Assembly: GCA_030685235.1 (NCBI GenBank)
Contig: MU839088.1
Coordinates: forward strand, 310,001 to 374,000
DNA: 64,000 nt
Direction of reading: 5' to 3'
Source: Copromyces sp. CBS 386.78
Taxonomy: Eukaryota > Ascomycota > Sordariomycetes > Sordariales > Sordariaceae
Position numbers and translations under genes: made by a program. Below are positions 10,887 to 22,925 of this stretch, in pieces. Within the stretch, counting starts at the first letter, position 1. Each line of letters opens with the position of its first letter. The notes beneath the pieces were generated by a model. That model saw nothing but the letters and a program-made list of their open reading frames with translations. It was not told the DNA's origin and made no database searches.

Positions 10887-12135
10887 GGTATCAGATCAAG
10901 AAGGGGCGAGTTCTCTTGTTATATCAGACCCTTGGACCCTGAGATCCATGAGAATCGTAGGGATCCGCTGTTGCTGTAACAACGTGTAGGGGCTCCTTGT
11001 CTAGTCGTCCTTCTAGTGCTTCCACGTGGAGACTGGGGAAGGCTTGCGAGCGGAAATATCAGCGAATCTGTGGAGTAGTTGGATTATCTATCATGATGGA
11101 GGTGGGAAAAGGAGCGAGTTGCGAGAGCCAAGCGAAAGATAACAACAATACAGAGACACAGTATCCAGAGCAACGGGCTTGACTTGCATCCCATTCGTGG
11201 CCAATGAATGTCCCCTTGGGTTTGGACGAGACGACGGGCACCATGAGAGCATGGCAAAAGAGGAAAGGGGATAAATGACTGGGTGGGGTTGATGTGGTTC
11301 CAAGCAAGCATTGCCCGAACAAGTAATAGCAACGAGGCCATAAAGATATGATTGGAAATCAAGACATGTCGGACCTTTTTGCTTGTTCTTTGGCATCTGC
11401 AACCCTAGATCAGAACAATCCATGTGTTTTGGTGTACACTACTTAGTCAATGTCTTGGAACCGGCATGTCGTACGTACCACATAAGATTTCGCATCCGAT
11501 CTCTCGGGTGCGCGTACGCTACGCTGATGTAACAATTTGGCAGTGCCTTGTTTTTTTTGTTTTCTTTTTTTTTTCCTCGCTACCACATACAGTACATCAG
11601 TGGATGAAGCCCTAAGTAGAGGGCGATATGACCATAGCCAGTCGTCTCCCTCTTTGACCGTTTGCGCATCTCTATTCGACCATGGCATATTTGCCCCTCC
11701 CCTCCAGTTTTGTGGCTGACGACAACTATCAAGAATTGCCTCGGCACTTATCACAGCAGCGGTCAAAGACGGGAAGGATGAATTCGGCGGTCAGGTGTAC
11801 GAAATGTCTCGGGTCAGTTTACGACCTAACCTCAAGAAATGTGAAAATGATAGTCTTTGTTTGATATCGTGCTCTAATGCCATGCAACATCCGCGCTTAA
11901 AACCTTGCAGAAATCCAAACGCGCTATCATAGTAGGGGACTGAATGAGAGGTCCCATGCTTCACAATGCTATGGTACTTTGTGTCCTGTCCCGCTTAAAC
12001 AACGTCCAGGAGCCTATTACTGTACAGAAAACAAGGGGAATCGCTCATTTTGGTTTATGTTCATGCCGATTAATGTATCCAGGTTTCCCACTTCCGGTGC
12101 TATTTTATCGTTGTGCCTGGTTGGAGAACATCTGT
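10887..12135. other. Intergenic region
   Basis: Lies between the hydrolase start and the PEX14 stop. Overlapping short frames at 11059-11423 and 11443-11766 have no domain features. A T-rich run occurs near 11550-11577. No gene is supported. Confidence 0.5.
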
Positions 12136-13389
12136 TTAAGCGGCTTCGTCGCCTCCGTTGCTGCTGGCTCCATCATTCGCAGTACCGTTCGTCACTCCGA
12201 CCGTCGAAGCCGAGGCGGTTTTGTTGGCCATGGCCAACTGCCAAGCAGGGATAGTCGGCTTGCCCGTGGAAGCGATTCCGCTGCTGAAAGGCGAAGGCTT
12301 GGGGACAGCAGGCTGAACGATGGGCTGCTCCTGTTGGTATCTGGGTTGCTCATCCTGCACACTCGCGGCTCTGCTGTTGGGGTCCACATTCTCACCGCCG
12401 AGGGCTGGTGTAGCAGGGACCGAAGAAGGGGTGGCGTTTCCGTTAGCGTTGGGGCGAAGGTAGTTGTTGACGCTAGTCGAGGTGGCGGTTGGGTTCATGC
12501 GTTGCGAGATGAGGGTCTTGAGGCTCTTGAGCTCGGTGTTGAGTTCACGCAGCCTGTTGTCGGTCAAGTCCTTCTGGTTGTTGAGTGCCCTTGGAATCGA
12601 GTCCCTGAGATTTTGCACATCGTCCCGTACTCTCTGCGCTTCGTCGTCCCTGCGTCTGTTGGCCGTCTTGAGATCCCTAACCACGGTCTCCAGCTCCTCG
12701 AGGGCATTGTCGAGCCTCTCCGTCCTCTCCTGTTCCGAAGCCTTGAGGACTTCGGTGTCCTTGGCCAACTGCTCAACCAGTTGAAAGGTCTTATCAAACT
12801 GTTCGTCAACGGACTTCTTGTCCTGCTCGAGACGCTCCGGCGTGGGAGGAGCGATAAGAGGATACACATAGCGCTACCGATCAGTTAGTATCTCCGTTCA
12901 TGCATACTGCAAGCAGCTTTGATGACCTACCTTGCCGAGATTGTACAGGCCGTACGACGCGCCTCCGACTACGGTTGCCAAAATGAACAGGTCCCTCCAG
13001 TCCCTCCTAGGGCCCTCGGTAGTTGACTGCGGCCATGCGTATGGAGGATAGCCATAGTACTGCGCAGAACCACCCTGTGCTGCGACGGGTCCGGCCGACT
13101 GAGCATAGGCGGGCGCCTGGGCGTACGGTGGCGGTGGACCTCCTGATTCGGCGCGGGCGAGCGCAGCGCTGACTTCTTCCTGGGAGAGGTTCTTTGCTTG
13201 GAGAAAAGCGATCCTCTTTTCGATTGGCGAGGCGGCGACACTGGGGTCTTGAAGAACTGTAGTGTTGTTGTGGTCGTGTGAGCTTCTGGCCTCTCAACAA
13301 TCTCAATGTAGAGGTCGCAGGGGGACAAGACAAGGGGCAGAACACATACACTGCGCCGCCGAAGCGACCAGGTCCTCGCGGATGGCCAT
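12136..13389 (-). CDS. pex14: Peroxin-14, peroxisomal import docking protein
   Basis: Three exons: 13389-13350, 13256-12931 and 12873-12136, giving 367 residues; introns are 93 and 57 nt. The N-terminus (about 5-50) is the conserved Pex14 domain that binds PEX5 and PEX19, with EDLVASAAQFLQD and RIAFLQAKNLSQEEV. A Tyr/Pro/Ala-rich linker follows, then one hydrophobic segment (about 100-122, LFILATVVGGASYGLYNLG), a coiled coil (about 130-235) and a Pro/Ser/Asn-rich tail. PEX14 sits in the peroxisome membrane, and in Neurospora also on glyoxysomes and the Woronin-body precursor compartment. It docks cargo-loaded receptor. Exon 1 is only 40 nt but splices precisely into the conserved motif, which supports the start. 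It is divergent from ndc80 about 0.9 kb away. Confidence 0.94.
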
Positions 13390-14287
13390 TACTGATGTTG
13401 TTTAATATAAATGCGACAGATGGTGCTCCTTCGTGGGGACTGGGGAGACGAGAGGAAGAAGCAGACAGCCGGAACAGTCGCGACGCAATGGTGGCAGATG
13501 GCAGTTGATGGGATAATTATTGACGGGGGAGGCTGAATGCGATGGGATGACAGGAAGTGGAAACAATGGAATGGCATTCGGGGGGAATGGCTGGGCGTTG
13601 GATGGAAGTCCTGAAGCCGAGGTTCACGGGACCAGGGTCTGATTGTACGCTAGATCAACAGTAGCGCCTTAACAGCAGCTCATCATCTCTACCTCTATTA
13701 TCCCCCTAGTCAAATGCTGATCTGATAGAGCACCATCTCCCCCTAATTCTCCTTTTCCTCCGACAGGCCTAGAGCGCCAGCTGAACACTGCAGTGACTGG
13801 CTCAGCAAGTTCAGAGCTGAAAAGCACCTGAAGCGAATCAACACCCTCAAGGTCGCTTTGGATCCACTCTTTGACCTCCCGATGTTTGGGGAAACTGGAG
13901 CACTGTTTGGCCCAATGATTTCCACGGCCCCACGCCTATTCTTTTGTTTACACTTCTGACGGAGCATGGAACCTCCCCCACCATCCGCTCTCTCACGGCA
14001 TCTTATCCGTGCCGGCCTCAGCTGCATTGCTGCCGTACTTTATCGCTTGGACACGACGAAATCCGCGACTGCGGTTTCGCATCGATGCATTGTCCTTTGG
14101 AACAACATTAGCTCAAGGCGCATAGCTATTCGAAATAACCACCATCACGTGAATTATCGCCGGCATCTATCCGACAGAATCTCACCCAGCCCAGTAATTT
14201 TTCCTTTTTTTTTTTTTTATATTATCACGGCACCCACGCGACTAGGACGGCGGAAGTAAAGGGCAGATTGACGAGGCCTTCGCCGTC
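13390..14287. other. Divergent promoter region between pex14 and ndc80
   Basis: About 0.9 kb separates two divergently transcribed genes and must carry both promoters. It contains a T-rich run near 14199-14219. The short frames here (for example 13743-14027 minus) have no domains. Confidence 0.5.
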
Positions 14288-16723
14288 ATGTCGCAAGACA
14301 GCAACGCAGGCCTATGGAGTGTCCGACGGCCAAGGGAGGTGCGACTTCTCCCCGTGACTTCTTCATGACGTGTCTCCTCAGTCGAAACCTCTCCCCTTCG
14401 TACTGACTCTGCTCTATCTGTAGACCCTCCATGGCGTCAACCTCAACTCGGGCATTCCGGCACCACCCTCCACACTCAAGCGACAAAGCACGATCGGCAC
14501 GATAGGAACGGGCCATGGCCGCTCTCTGTCGGGGAGGCAATCTCTCGCCCTCCCGCGACCGAGCCAACCTCTTTTCCAGCGATCTTCCGATATTGGCTTG
14601 GGCTCGGTGAAGCGCGCGTCGGTTCATAACATGAACACGTCGCAGTTCAAACCCTATGGCACCCCAGGCAGCTCCGGTATCCCTCGATCATCGCAAGAAC
14701 TCGACCGACGAAGTAGCGTCTACCGCCCGAGCGCGCGACCATCGGCCGTCGGCGGAGGTCCCTTGGCTGGTGGGCATATGAGCTTCTTCCAGCAAGCGCC
14801 CCAGCCCGCCGGCGTGCCTCGCGATCCGCGGCCCCTCAAGGACCGCCAATTCCAGAATCGCATTGGCCAGGAGTTGCTCGAGTACCTAGCCAAGAACAAT
14901 TTCGAGATGGAGATGAACCACAAGCTGTCCGACAACTTCGCAAAGTCGCCAACACAGAAGGACTTCAACTACTTGTTTCAATGGCTTTACCACAGGATAG
15001 ACCCGAGCTACCGGTTTCAAAAGAATATCGACCAGGAGGTGCCGCCATTACTCAAACAGTTGCGATATCCATACGAAAAGAGCATCACCAAGAGCCAAAT
15101 CGCCGCGGTTGGAGGTCAGAATTGGAGCACCTTCTTGGGATTGCTGCACTGGATGATGCAGCTGGCACAAATGCTAGAAGGATTCGCCCGACACCAGTAC
15201 GACGACGCCTGTATGGAAGCCGGAGTCGACATTGCGGGCGACCAGATCATCTTTGATTTCCTCACCAGCGCATACCAGGACTGGCTCAATATGGATGACG
15301 AAGCAGGTGATGAAGACGTGGAGAGGGCCCTACAGCCGCATGTGCAGGGGATGGCGGAGGCCTTTGAACGTTCCAACGCCAAGTATATCCAAGAACTGGA
15401 GATTCTTGAAGGGGAAAACGCCCGCCTGTTGAAGGAGATTCAGGAGCTCGAAAAGTCGACACCCGACCCGGCCATCTTGGACAACCACTTCAAAATCATG
15501 GAGGAGGACAAAATCAAGTTCGAAGAGTACAACACACTGGCCATGCAACGGACAGAAAAGTACGAAAACCGTATCCAGGTTCTCCAGGAGGAGCTAGGCA
15601 AGCTCCATGTCGAGCTGAAGGAGGCCGAGGAGGAGCGGCGACAAATGCAGAAGGCGGTGGACGACCAGGGGATCAGCATGCAGGATATTGACCGCATGAC
15701 CTCGGAGCGGGAACGTCTTCAAAGGAGCATCGAGTCCGCTTCCCAGAGGCTCGAAGACGTCAAAAAGAAGGTCGCCGAGCGCGAGATGGAGGCGAGCCAG
15801 CGCCTGGACGAGCTCGAGCGGCTGGTCGAAAAGTACAACACGGTCGCCTACCAGATCGGTCTAATCCCAGCCACGGCGGTCAATGCCAAGGGGAAGAACT
15901 TCGAGTTGCAGGTAACCGTGAACGAGGGGACGCCCAACTTTGCATCATCGATGCAAGGCGTACTAGGGCCAAACGGGCAGCCACTGGGTGGCGTGGAGAA
16001 CGAGAGGTTGCTGGCCGACTCCACGACGGGATACCAGCCTGCGCACATCTTGAATCTGGATCTTCGAGGCCAAGTTAAGAACAACTTTCTGGCGCTCAGG
16101 AAGGAGGTCTCCGAGAGGAGGAAGGTAGCCATGGATGTCATGATGGAAGACCATGACTTGCTTGATCGCGCTAAGGAGGCGATCGAAGATAAGCGTAATG
16201 AGGTCGAAGCCCTTGAACATCGGGTGCGGGCGGCAGAGGAGGAGTATGAGAAGACTAAAGAGGTAAGACATGGCTGCTTGTCCTCCATACTCGGTATCGC
16301 CCATGCTAACGTTGAGTCCAGGTCACCAACGCCCAGAAAATGGCTTCAGATGCCCAGATCGAGAAGATGGAGAAAGAGCTCGCCAAGATGCGGGCACAAC
16401 TGTCGGAGTCCGTGCAGCTCATGGAGCAGAGGGAGATGAACACCAACATCGAGTAGGTTTTCCATGACTCTTTCCGTGATCAGACCAAGTGTGCTAACAA
16501 GTGGACAAACAGGTATGAGCAGCTCACGCTCCGAGCCAACGCCCTTCGGGAGGAGCTACACACTGAAACCATGCGCATGCTCAACGATGTCATCAAGTTC
16601 AAGATGCACGTCCAGCGAAGTCTGGAGGAGTACGAGACTTTTGTAGCAGATGAGCTCGAACAGGAGTTGGGAATTGACGACCAGGAGATGGAGGATGAAG
16701 ATACCCCGATGGCCGATGTCTGA
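14288..16723 (+). CDS. ndc80: NDC80/HEC1 outer-kinetochore subunit
   Basis: Four exons: 14288-14338, 14424-16262, 16322-16452 and 16513-16723, giving 743 residues. Exon 1 encodes 17 residues, including the motif SVRRPRE found at fungal NDC80 N-termini. Its donor is the weaker GTGCGA, but the junction continues into [12 protein letters not shown], as the family requires. A basic disordered tail (1-150) precedes the calponin-homology domain (about 153-270, with [15 protein letters not shown] and [14 protein letters not shown]), which binds microtubules. From about 300 to the end the protein is a long coiled coil pairing with NUF2, ending in an acidic tail ([12 protein letters not shown]). It works in the NDC80 complex that attaches chromosomes to the spindle. 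Length fits fungal orthologues. Confidence 0.95.
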
Positions 16724-17495
16724 GTCACGGTGTCGACGAAAGCAAAAACCAAAACTGTTTCTTTTCAACTGTTCATATTCACAATGTTGGATTGTATGGA
16801 TTGGATTGGATTGGATGGGAAAGCATTTGTGAGAATATGAATTGTATGGGACTACTACTACTACTGTCAGGTTATTATCTTGGATGCTTGCTTGATGGAC
16901 ATGATGAGCTGGATTCCAGATAGCTTTGGGTAAGCCAGGCGTTAGTCGGACTTGAGTTGCTTGTTATGAGTAATGCCACTTTATTGCTATGGATGGACTT
17001 TTTGCGAGCCTCTGCTTGCTTGCCCGTGTAGCATTGACATTGAAATCCCATATCGTGATATAGGTGCCTGGGGTACATAGCCTGTCTATAAAGGTATCCG
17101 AGTTGAACGAGGTCATAGTCCCACACAGACGGGAATCCCTAACCGTTCCTGTCATTCAGTGCCAGGGGGGTGATTTAAGCTCAGAGCTTGACAGCCCCAC
17201 TGATGATGCGGCCCGGAGCTGAAACCTACCCCACTAACCACGAGCTTCAACTTCCCCGGACCGAACGCCGCCCCAGGAAGTTAGGAACGGTTGTTCCCAC
17301 ACACAGATCACACTTTCAACTTTCTCATCAACCGCCTCACAACCACTTACTTCGGGATTGTCTACGTTGTGTCCTATACATCATCATCTGAGGTCACCAG
17401 CCAAATCTTACCAAACTCAGAACATCATCTACAACCCGACCAAACTCAAGCTCAAGCTACCAACCCGGTTTCTCAACCCCCCAAATCCATCCAAA
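16724..17495. other. Intergenic region between ndc80 and vps25
   Basis: Contains a short GGATT tandem run near 16797-16815 and the presumed vps25 leader. No further gene is seen. Confidence 0.5.
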
Positions 17496-18173
17496 ATGTC
17501 AACAACACCTCCCGAAACCGCCACCTCCTCGTCCACTCCTCCTCAAACGTCAACAACAGGCACCACCACCACCCTCCTCCCAAACGACACCTACCCCTTC
17601 CCGCGCGAGTTCTTCTTTCCGCCCTTCTTCACCCGCCAAACCAACCTAACGACGCACCACGCCCAACTAACCAAATGGTCCACCCTCTTGCTGTCGTACT
17701 GCCGGCACCACCGACTCTTTAGGGTGTCTCTCTCACCCGACGTCCTCCCCTTCCATAACCCGCGGATCAACCGTCGGCTGGCGCTAGCCGACATTAAATC
17801 CCTAATTGACTTTTTGAGGAAGGATGGGCGGGCCGAGTACGTTCCTCTTGGTTCTGGTTCAACCAAAAAGGACGGGTCAGGAAGCAGGGGCGGCGGGGGA
17901 GCGGGAGGAGGGGAAGACAGGGGGGAAGCATTTATTTACTGGCGGACACCAGAGGAATGGGGGTCGTTGATTGAAAGCTGGGTGGAAGAGACTGCACAGA
18001 GGGGAAGCGTGTTGACGGTTTACGAGCTGAGAGAGGGAGAGGGGACGAGGGGGACGGAGATTTGGGGCATGGATGGTGATGTGCTTGTCAAGGCGCTAGG
18101 CACGGTGGTGAAGAGGGGCAAGGCGCAGATCTTTCAGAGTGGAGAGGATTCTTTGGGCGTTAAATTCTTTTAG
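17496..18173 (+). CDS. vps25: ESCRT-II subunit VPS25
   Basis: Intronless, 225 residues. The first in-frame ATG is 17496, preceded by CCAAA. After a Thr/Ser-rich leader (about 1-28) comes the VPS25 signature YPFPREFFFPPFFTRQ. The PPxF/Y-rich N-terminus of the first winged helix contacts VPS22/VPS36. A helix (QLTKWSTLLLSYCRHH) follows, then the second winged-helix region with YWRTPEEWGSLIESWV and TVYELREGE. The family C-terminus (KALGTVVKRGKAQIF) is intact. A Gly/Ser-rich insert (about 122-146) between the two domains is longer than usual. Two VPS25 copies form the arms of ESCRT-II, which recruits ESCRT-III (VPS20) for multivesicular-body sorting. It converges on SCP160. Confidence 0.93.
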   Translation: MSTTPPETATSSSTPPQTSTTGTTTTLLPNDTYPFPREFFFPPFFTRQTNLTTHHAQLTKWSTLLLSYCRHHRLFRVSLSPDVLPFHNPRINRRLALADIKSLIDFLRKDGRAEYVPLGSGSTKKDGSGSRGGGGAGGGEDRGEAFIYWRTPEEWGSLIESWVEETAQRGSVLTVYELREGEGTRGTEIWGMDGDVLVKALGTVVKRGKAQIFQSGEDSLGVKFF

Positions 18174-18943
18174 ACCAGGGCACGAGGAGGATATTAGAAA
18201 GGGCTATGAAATACCTATGTGGTGATACGTAGAGGGATGGGTTAATCAACATGCTCTGTTTATTTTGGGAGGAGGCTGAGGATGGATCAGACCGGTGTGT
18301 TGATCCATGGAATGTGATCCAATATTAAGCAACTTACAAAGACGGGTGATATTACAAGGTTTTGAGTTCCGGGATTGGAAGGGAGAGATGACATAGCGGT
18401 GCAGCAGTATGTGGCCGTATTCATGAATCCTAGAGTTAACTGTCTGATTTTGATTGTGGTGTACATGATGCTCGCTTACTTATTTACATAATACAATACC
18501 GTCAGTAACTGCCATAACATCAAGGGAGCCTAGATCGTGCTTGTTGGAGTTGATATGCAAGGAACATCAAAAAATGGGCAATAATAAGAAGTACAAACAC
18601 TGCACATGTCAAGGGAAGTCGCGTCATTCTCGTCTTCTAACCAGTGAACCGTGAATGGATTAATTCTTCTTCCTCATTTGTTTCTTTAACCTGCGTCAAC
18701 CACCTCTTTTTTTTCTGAACCATTCCCAGAAATTTTAGTGGCCATAAAAAGTCATCCATCCTCCCATGATATAGTTAAAGAAAAGAAAACCAGGATCAGA
18801 GAGGTATATCGCCTGATGGAGCGCAAAGTCTCCGACCATGTGTGTTTTTTGGGCCCTCCTTCAGATGCCCGTCAACCAAGTATTACCTAACTTCCAGCAT
18901 TACCAGATTTCGCCAACATCCGATGCCTTCACAAACGAGAACT
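18174..18943. other. Convergent 3' region between vps25 and scp160
   Basis: Both flanking genes end here. AT-rich stretches fit 3' UTR and polyadenylation sequence. No RNA gene or repeat was recognised. Confidence 0.5.
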
Positions 18944-21900
18944 CTACTCTCTAGGCGACCTGCTGGCATTCTGGCCTTCCTTGACGGCGGCCAGGATCAA
19001 GTCCTTGGCCTTTTCAACACCCTCCTTGGTACCGACAACCTCAATAGCCTCACCCTTGGCCTGGTCGCGGGGGACAGTGATCTTGCAGCCGCTCTGCTTG
19101 CGGATCTGGTTGACCTTGGCGCCACCCTGGCCGATCACGTAGCGATAGGTGCTGGGATCGGGCAAGATGAGGTAGCCAATGGCATCCTCCTTCTTGGCCT
19201 GCTCAATCGCATTCTCGATGATCTTCTTGGCCTTCTCAATGTTCTCAGGAGAGCCGCGGATAACCCAAGGGATGTCACCCTCCTCGGTCGAGGTCTGGTC
19301 AACAACAGTCCAAGAGTGCGCGTCGGCAGTCGACTCCTCGTCATCAGTAATCAAAGGAAGAGAACCGCCATTGGCACGGATACTGGTCGGGGCGGCAGGC
19401 TTGGCGGGAATGGAGTGACCCGCATGGTCAACGGTGACATGGTGGTCGCTCTTCAACCTCCTGAAGATCTGGCCGTTGTTGGACACCGAATGGTGGAGAG
19501 CGCGGGGGACCTGAAGAGTCTCGCCGGGTTGATCCTTTGTCAAGGTCTGGATGTGAGCCTTGGCCTTCTCGACATCGGCAGACTGGCCGACAATCTTGAT
19601 GCCGGTCTGGCCGCTGCCCTGACGAGGGACGTCGATGGAGACCTTGAACTGAGACTCGAGACCGCGCTTGACATCGCCACCACGGCCGATAAGAGATCTG
19701 TGCTTCTCGACAGGGACCTCAATAACCTCGGTAACCTGGTTTTGGCGCTCAGCAACGATAGCCTCGATTTGCTCAATGATGCTGTCGACGACCGAGGTAC
19801 GACCCTCAATCTTGATGGTGTTATCGCTGTTTTCCTGCTTGGGGAACTGCACAGCACGAGCAATTTCGCGACGATCGTCGGAGCCGCCGGCCTTGACAAC
19901 AATGTCACGGATGGTAGAGCCTACGGAGAGCAAATTTAGTACATGTTTTGCAGCATGAGCTTGACGTGTGACAGTAACTTACCACCTGCGCCAATAAGGC
20001 TTCTGTGGTACTTCCTGTCAACCTCGATAGTCTTGACAACGGTATCCTCAAAGACGGCCTTCTTCGCCTCCAAGGCCTTCTTGGCAGCAGCAACGGCCTC
20101 CTTAGTGCCCTTGATCTGAATCTCAACAAGGCCGTCGGCAGTGTCGCGAGCACTGGGGATGTCGATGACAGCCTTGGTCTCGTTACGGAGCGCATCGAGA
20201 GCAGCACCGCCAGAACCAATGAGCGAAGGAATCTGCTTTTGCTGCACAGTAACGGTAGCAGTGTAGGAAGTATCCTTCAGGTACTGCAACAAAGAGAGCA
20301 GCTCGTCACGAGCCTCGTCAGCACCACGCTTAGGTCCGCGAACGATGACTTCGTCAGCAGCCTGTTGGCGGCGCGGCTTGCCGGCATCAGAAGCCTCAGC
20401 AGCGGACTCGTCGTCGTTGGAGGCCTTTTGAGTGCGAGGGAAGAAAATCAAGACCTTGTAGCGAGTTTGTAGTCGATTGATCTGCGCCCCCTGAGCACCG
20501 ATCAAGGCCCGATGGAACTGCGGGTCGATCTTGAGGATGTGAGTGGCCTCATCCTGGAGCTGACGGCCTAAAGCAAGAATGTGGGTCTTGGCCGCCTCAG
20601 CCTTGGCCTTGGGACCCTTAAGCTCAACCTTACCGTCCTGAACCTGGATATCAACATCGAATTTCTCACGGAGCTCACGGATGTTGCTACCGCCCTTGCC
20701 AATCAGGTGATTAGCATACTTCTGCGGGAATTCAAAGTCCAAAGTGAAGCCACGCTCCTTCTCGTCAGCCTTCTCTTGCTCGATGAAAGCCTCGCACTTG
20801 GAAGCAAGGTTCTCGACAGCAGAACGAGGGCCCTTGATGTTGACCGTGGTGCCGATGTTAAAGACACGAGCGGGGATCTTCTCTTGACTCCTACGCTCGT
20901 CCTGCTCCTGGCGAATAAAGTTCCTGAGCTTGGCGTGGTACTTCTGGGGAACATCCAAAGATGCCTGAATGATCTCCTCTTGCTGGTTAACAAGGCCGAG
21001 GATGTGCTGGCGGGCGTCCTGCAACCACTTCTGCATCTCGCTAACCTCGGACTGGCTAGGCTGACCGCGAGGAATCTCGTAGCTGGTAGGGCTAGAAGGT
21101 CCCTCATACACCAAGAGAACAGGGGCGTTGGCCTCAGTAGTTTCAGGGACGACCAACTGGACCCTGTAATCCTGTCTGACACGGGGAGTAATATCCTTGC
21201 GGATGTAAGTGTGGAAGAAAGGATCAACCTGAACAGCCTGGATGCGAGCAGGAGGGTGGCTGTCCACAAGACCCTTGATTTCGGACTGGGCCCTAATGGC
21301 GTTCTTGCCATCACGAGCATAAAGCTCCCAAGGCAAAGCACCCTCGTTCGAGTAAGGAGTGTTCACCTGAACATTGTGTTGCCTCTCGAGCTGCTCAATG
21401 GCCTTCCGCTGACGAAGATAACGGGTCACGTTGCGGGCATGAGCCGCAGCGCCTCCAGGAGCCTGACGGTGGAATCTGGAGATGTCGATATTGGAGCACT
21501 GCATGTTCATAGCGAGGTCCATGGCCTTGTCGAGACCGCGGTTCACGTCGTCTTGAGGTCCAATAATGGTTACCATGTCATCATCCTCATCGCTAGGGAG
21601 GATGATGGCGCACCCGGTGTCCTCGAAGAACTGGTCAAGAGGCACACCCCTGTCACCGATAATGAACTGGTGACGGCCGTGCTGGATCGACAGCTGCTCG
21701 AGAGCAAGCTGACGGCGAAGCTCCTCGGCACGTCGCTCAATGGCGGCCCTCGCATTTTGAACAGCGGTACGCTCACCGGCGAGCTGAATGTTGTAGTCCT
21801 GAGGAGCGGGCGCAAAGATGGGACGTTGCCCAGGAGCAGGGACAACAGGGGGTTGCAGGGACCGTCCCTGGAGGGGAGGAACGCGGATCTGAACTCCCAG

Positions 21901-22925
21901 GTCTTCTTCAAGCTTGTGTACCAAGTCGTTCTTGGGTCCGGCGATAAATGGGTAGAACTCGGCGGGGATGTTGCGCAGCTTGGTCTGGACGTTGGCGGCG
22001 CGCTCACCGGCGATCTTTTCAATTTCCTGCTTGGCGGCCGCAGCAGAAAAGGCGTTACCCTCGACGTGGACGTTGATCATGGTATCATCGTCCTCGTCTA
22101 CGGGAGGCTGGGATTCGTCAGCCTTTGGTAGCTGGATTCTCGCTCCAGTCTTCTCCTGGATAGCCTTGATAGTGGAACCGCCCTTGCCGATAATGTGCGC
22201 CCTCGCCGACGAAGGGATCTCAACGGTGATGTTTTGCTAAGAGAGAGTTAGCTCGATCATCCGCGATTGGGTCAACAAAGCGTCTGGGCAAAACCAACCT
22301 TAGTGCCGATTTGGTTGATCAGGTCCTTGAGCGCCTGGGTAGCATGCTCTTGGGGACCAACAGCGTCGAACCTGAGCTGGCCGTTACCCAGAGCGTGCAT
22401 GGTCACGTTGGCGCGCGCCTTGCGGTTCAAGTCCTTCAGAATATCGGGAAGAGGACGCTTGAGCTGAGTCCTGGGAAGGATGTGGGGCGGGTCAAGCAAC
22501 ATGGTTTCGACATTGCGACCCGGAATGCTCAACGGGTGTGGCCGGGGCCCTTGCCGTCCGGAGCCGATCGGGGTGCTAACACCGGAAGGCGGTGCCGAAG
22601 TCTGCGGGGTGCCGTTGGCCGGAGCGGCGCCATTGGTGCTTCCATTGGCGTTGTTCTTGGCACCCCAGATGGGGGCAACAACACTGGCTTTGGGCTTGGG
22701 CCCGCCCAGCTCGGGGAACAGCTCGCGGGATTGCGTGTCGAGGGTCTTGGGCTTGGGAGCGGGCTTGGGCGCGGCGGAGGTCTCGGAGCTAGAGACGGGC
22801 TTGTGAAGATCCTCGTCCTCAACCTCCTCGACAAGGACGCGGTGGGAGGAGCCGGCATTGGAAGCTGTCTCCAGATGCTGTTGCAAGAGCTGCGCGGCAG
22901 CTGACTGCTCGGTCGAGTCGGCCAT
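18944..22925 (-). CDS. scp160: SCP160/vigilin-type multi-KH RNA-binding protein
   Basis: Three exons: 22925-22299, 22236-19983 and 19920-18944, giving 1285 residues. Introns are 62 nt each, with GCTAAC and ACTAAAT branch-like sequences. After a low-complexity N-terminus (about 1-140) the protein is an array of KH domains. Clear GxxG loops include IIGKGGSTIK, FIAGPKNDL, IIGDRGVPL, LIGKGGSNI, LIGAQGAQI, LIGSGGAAL, LIGAGGSTI (spanning the second intron), LIGRGGDVK and VIGQGGAKV. Others are degenerate, as usual in vigilins. Length is close to yeast Scp160 (about 1220). The family binds mRNA on polysomes at the ER and affects translation efficiency and ploidy maintenance. Start ATG 22925 heads the first in-frame methionine. 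Confidence 0.94.

Noticed and set aside
11944..12888. 314-codon plus-strand frame over the PEX14 3' exon
   Set aside because: Antisense shadow of a well-supported coiled-coil exon.
18842..19939. 365-codon frame opposite the scp160 3' exon
   Set aside because: Antisense shadow of the third exon; no independent start or domain.
20581..22131. 516-codon frame on the strand opposite scp160
   Set aside because: Mirror of the KH-domain coding sequence; its Leu/Gly/Asp/Val-rich translation is the antisense reading of codon-biased KH repeats.
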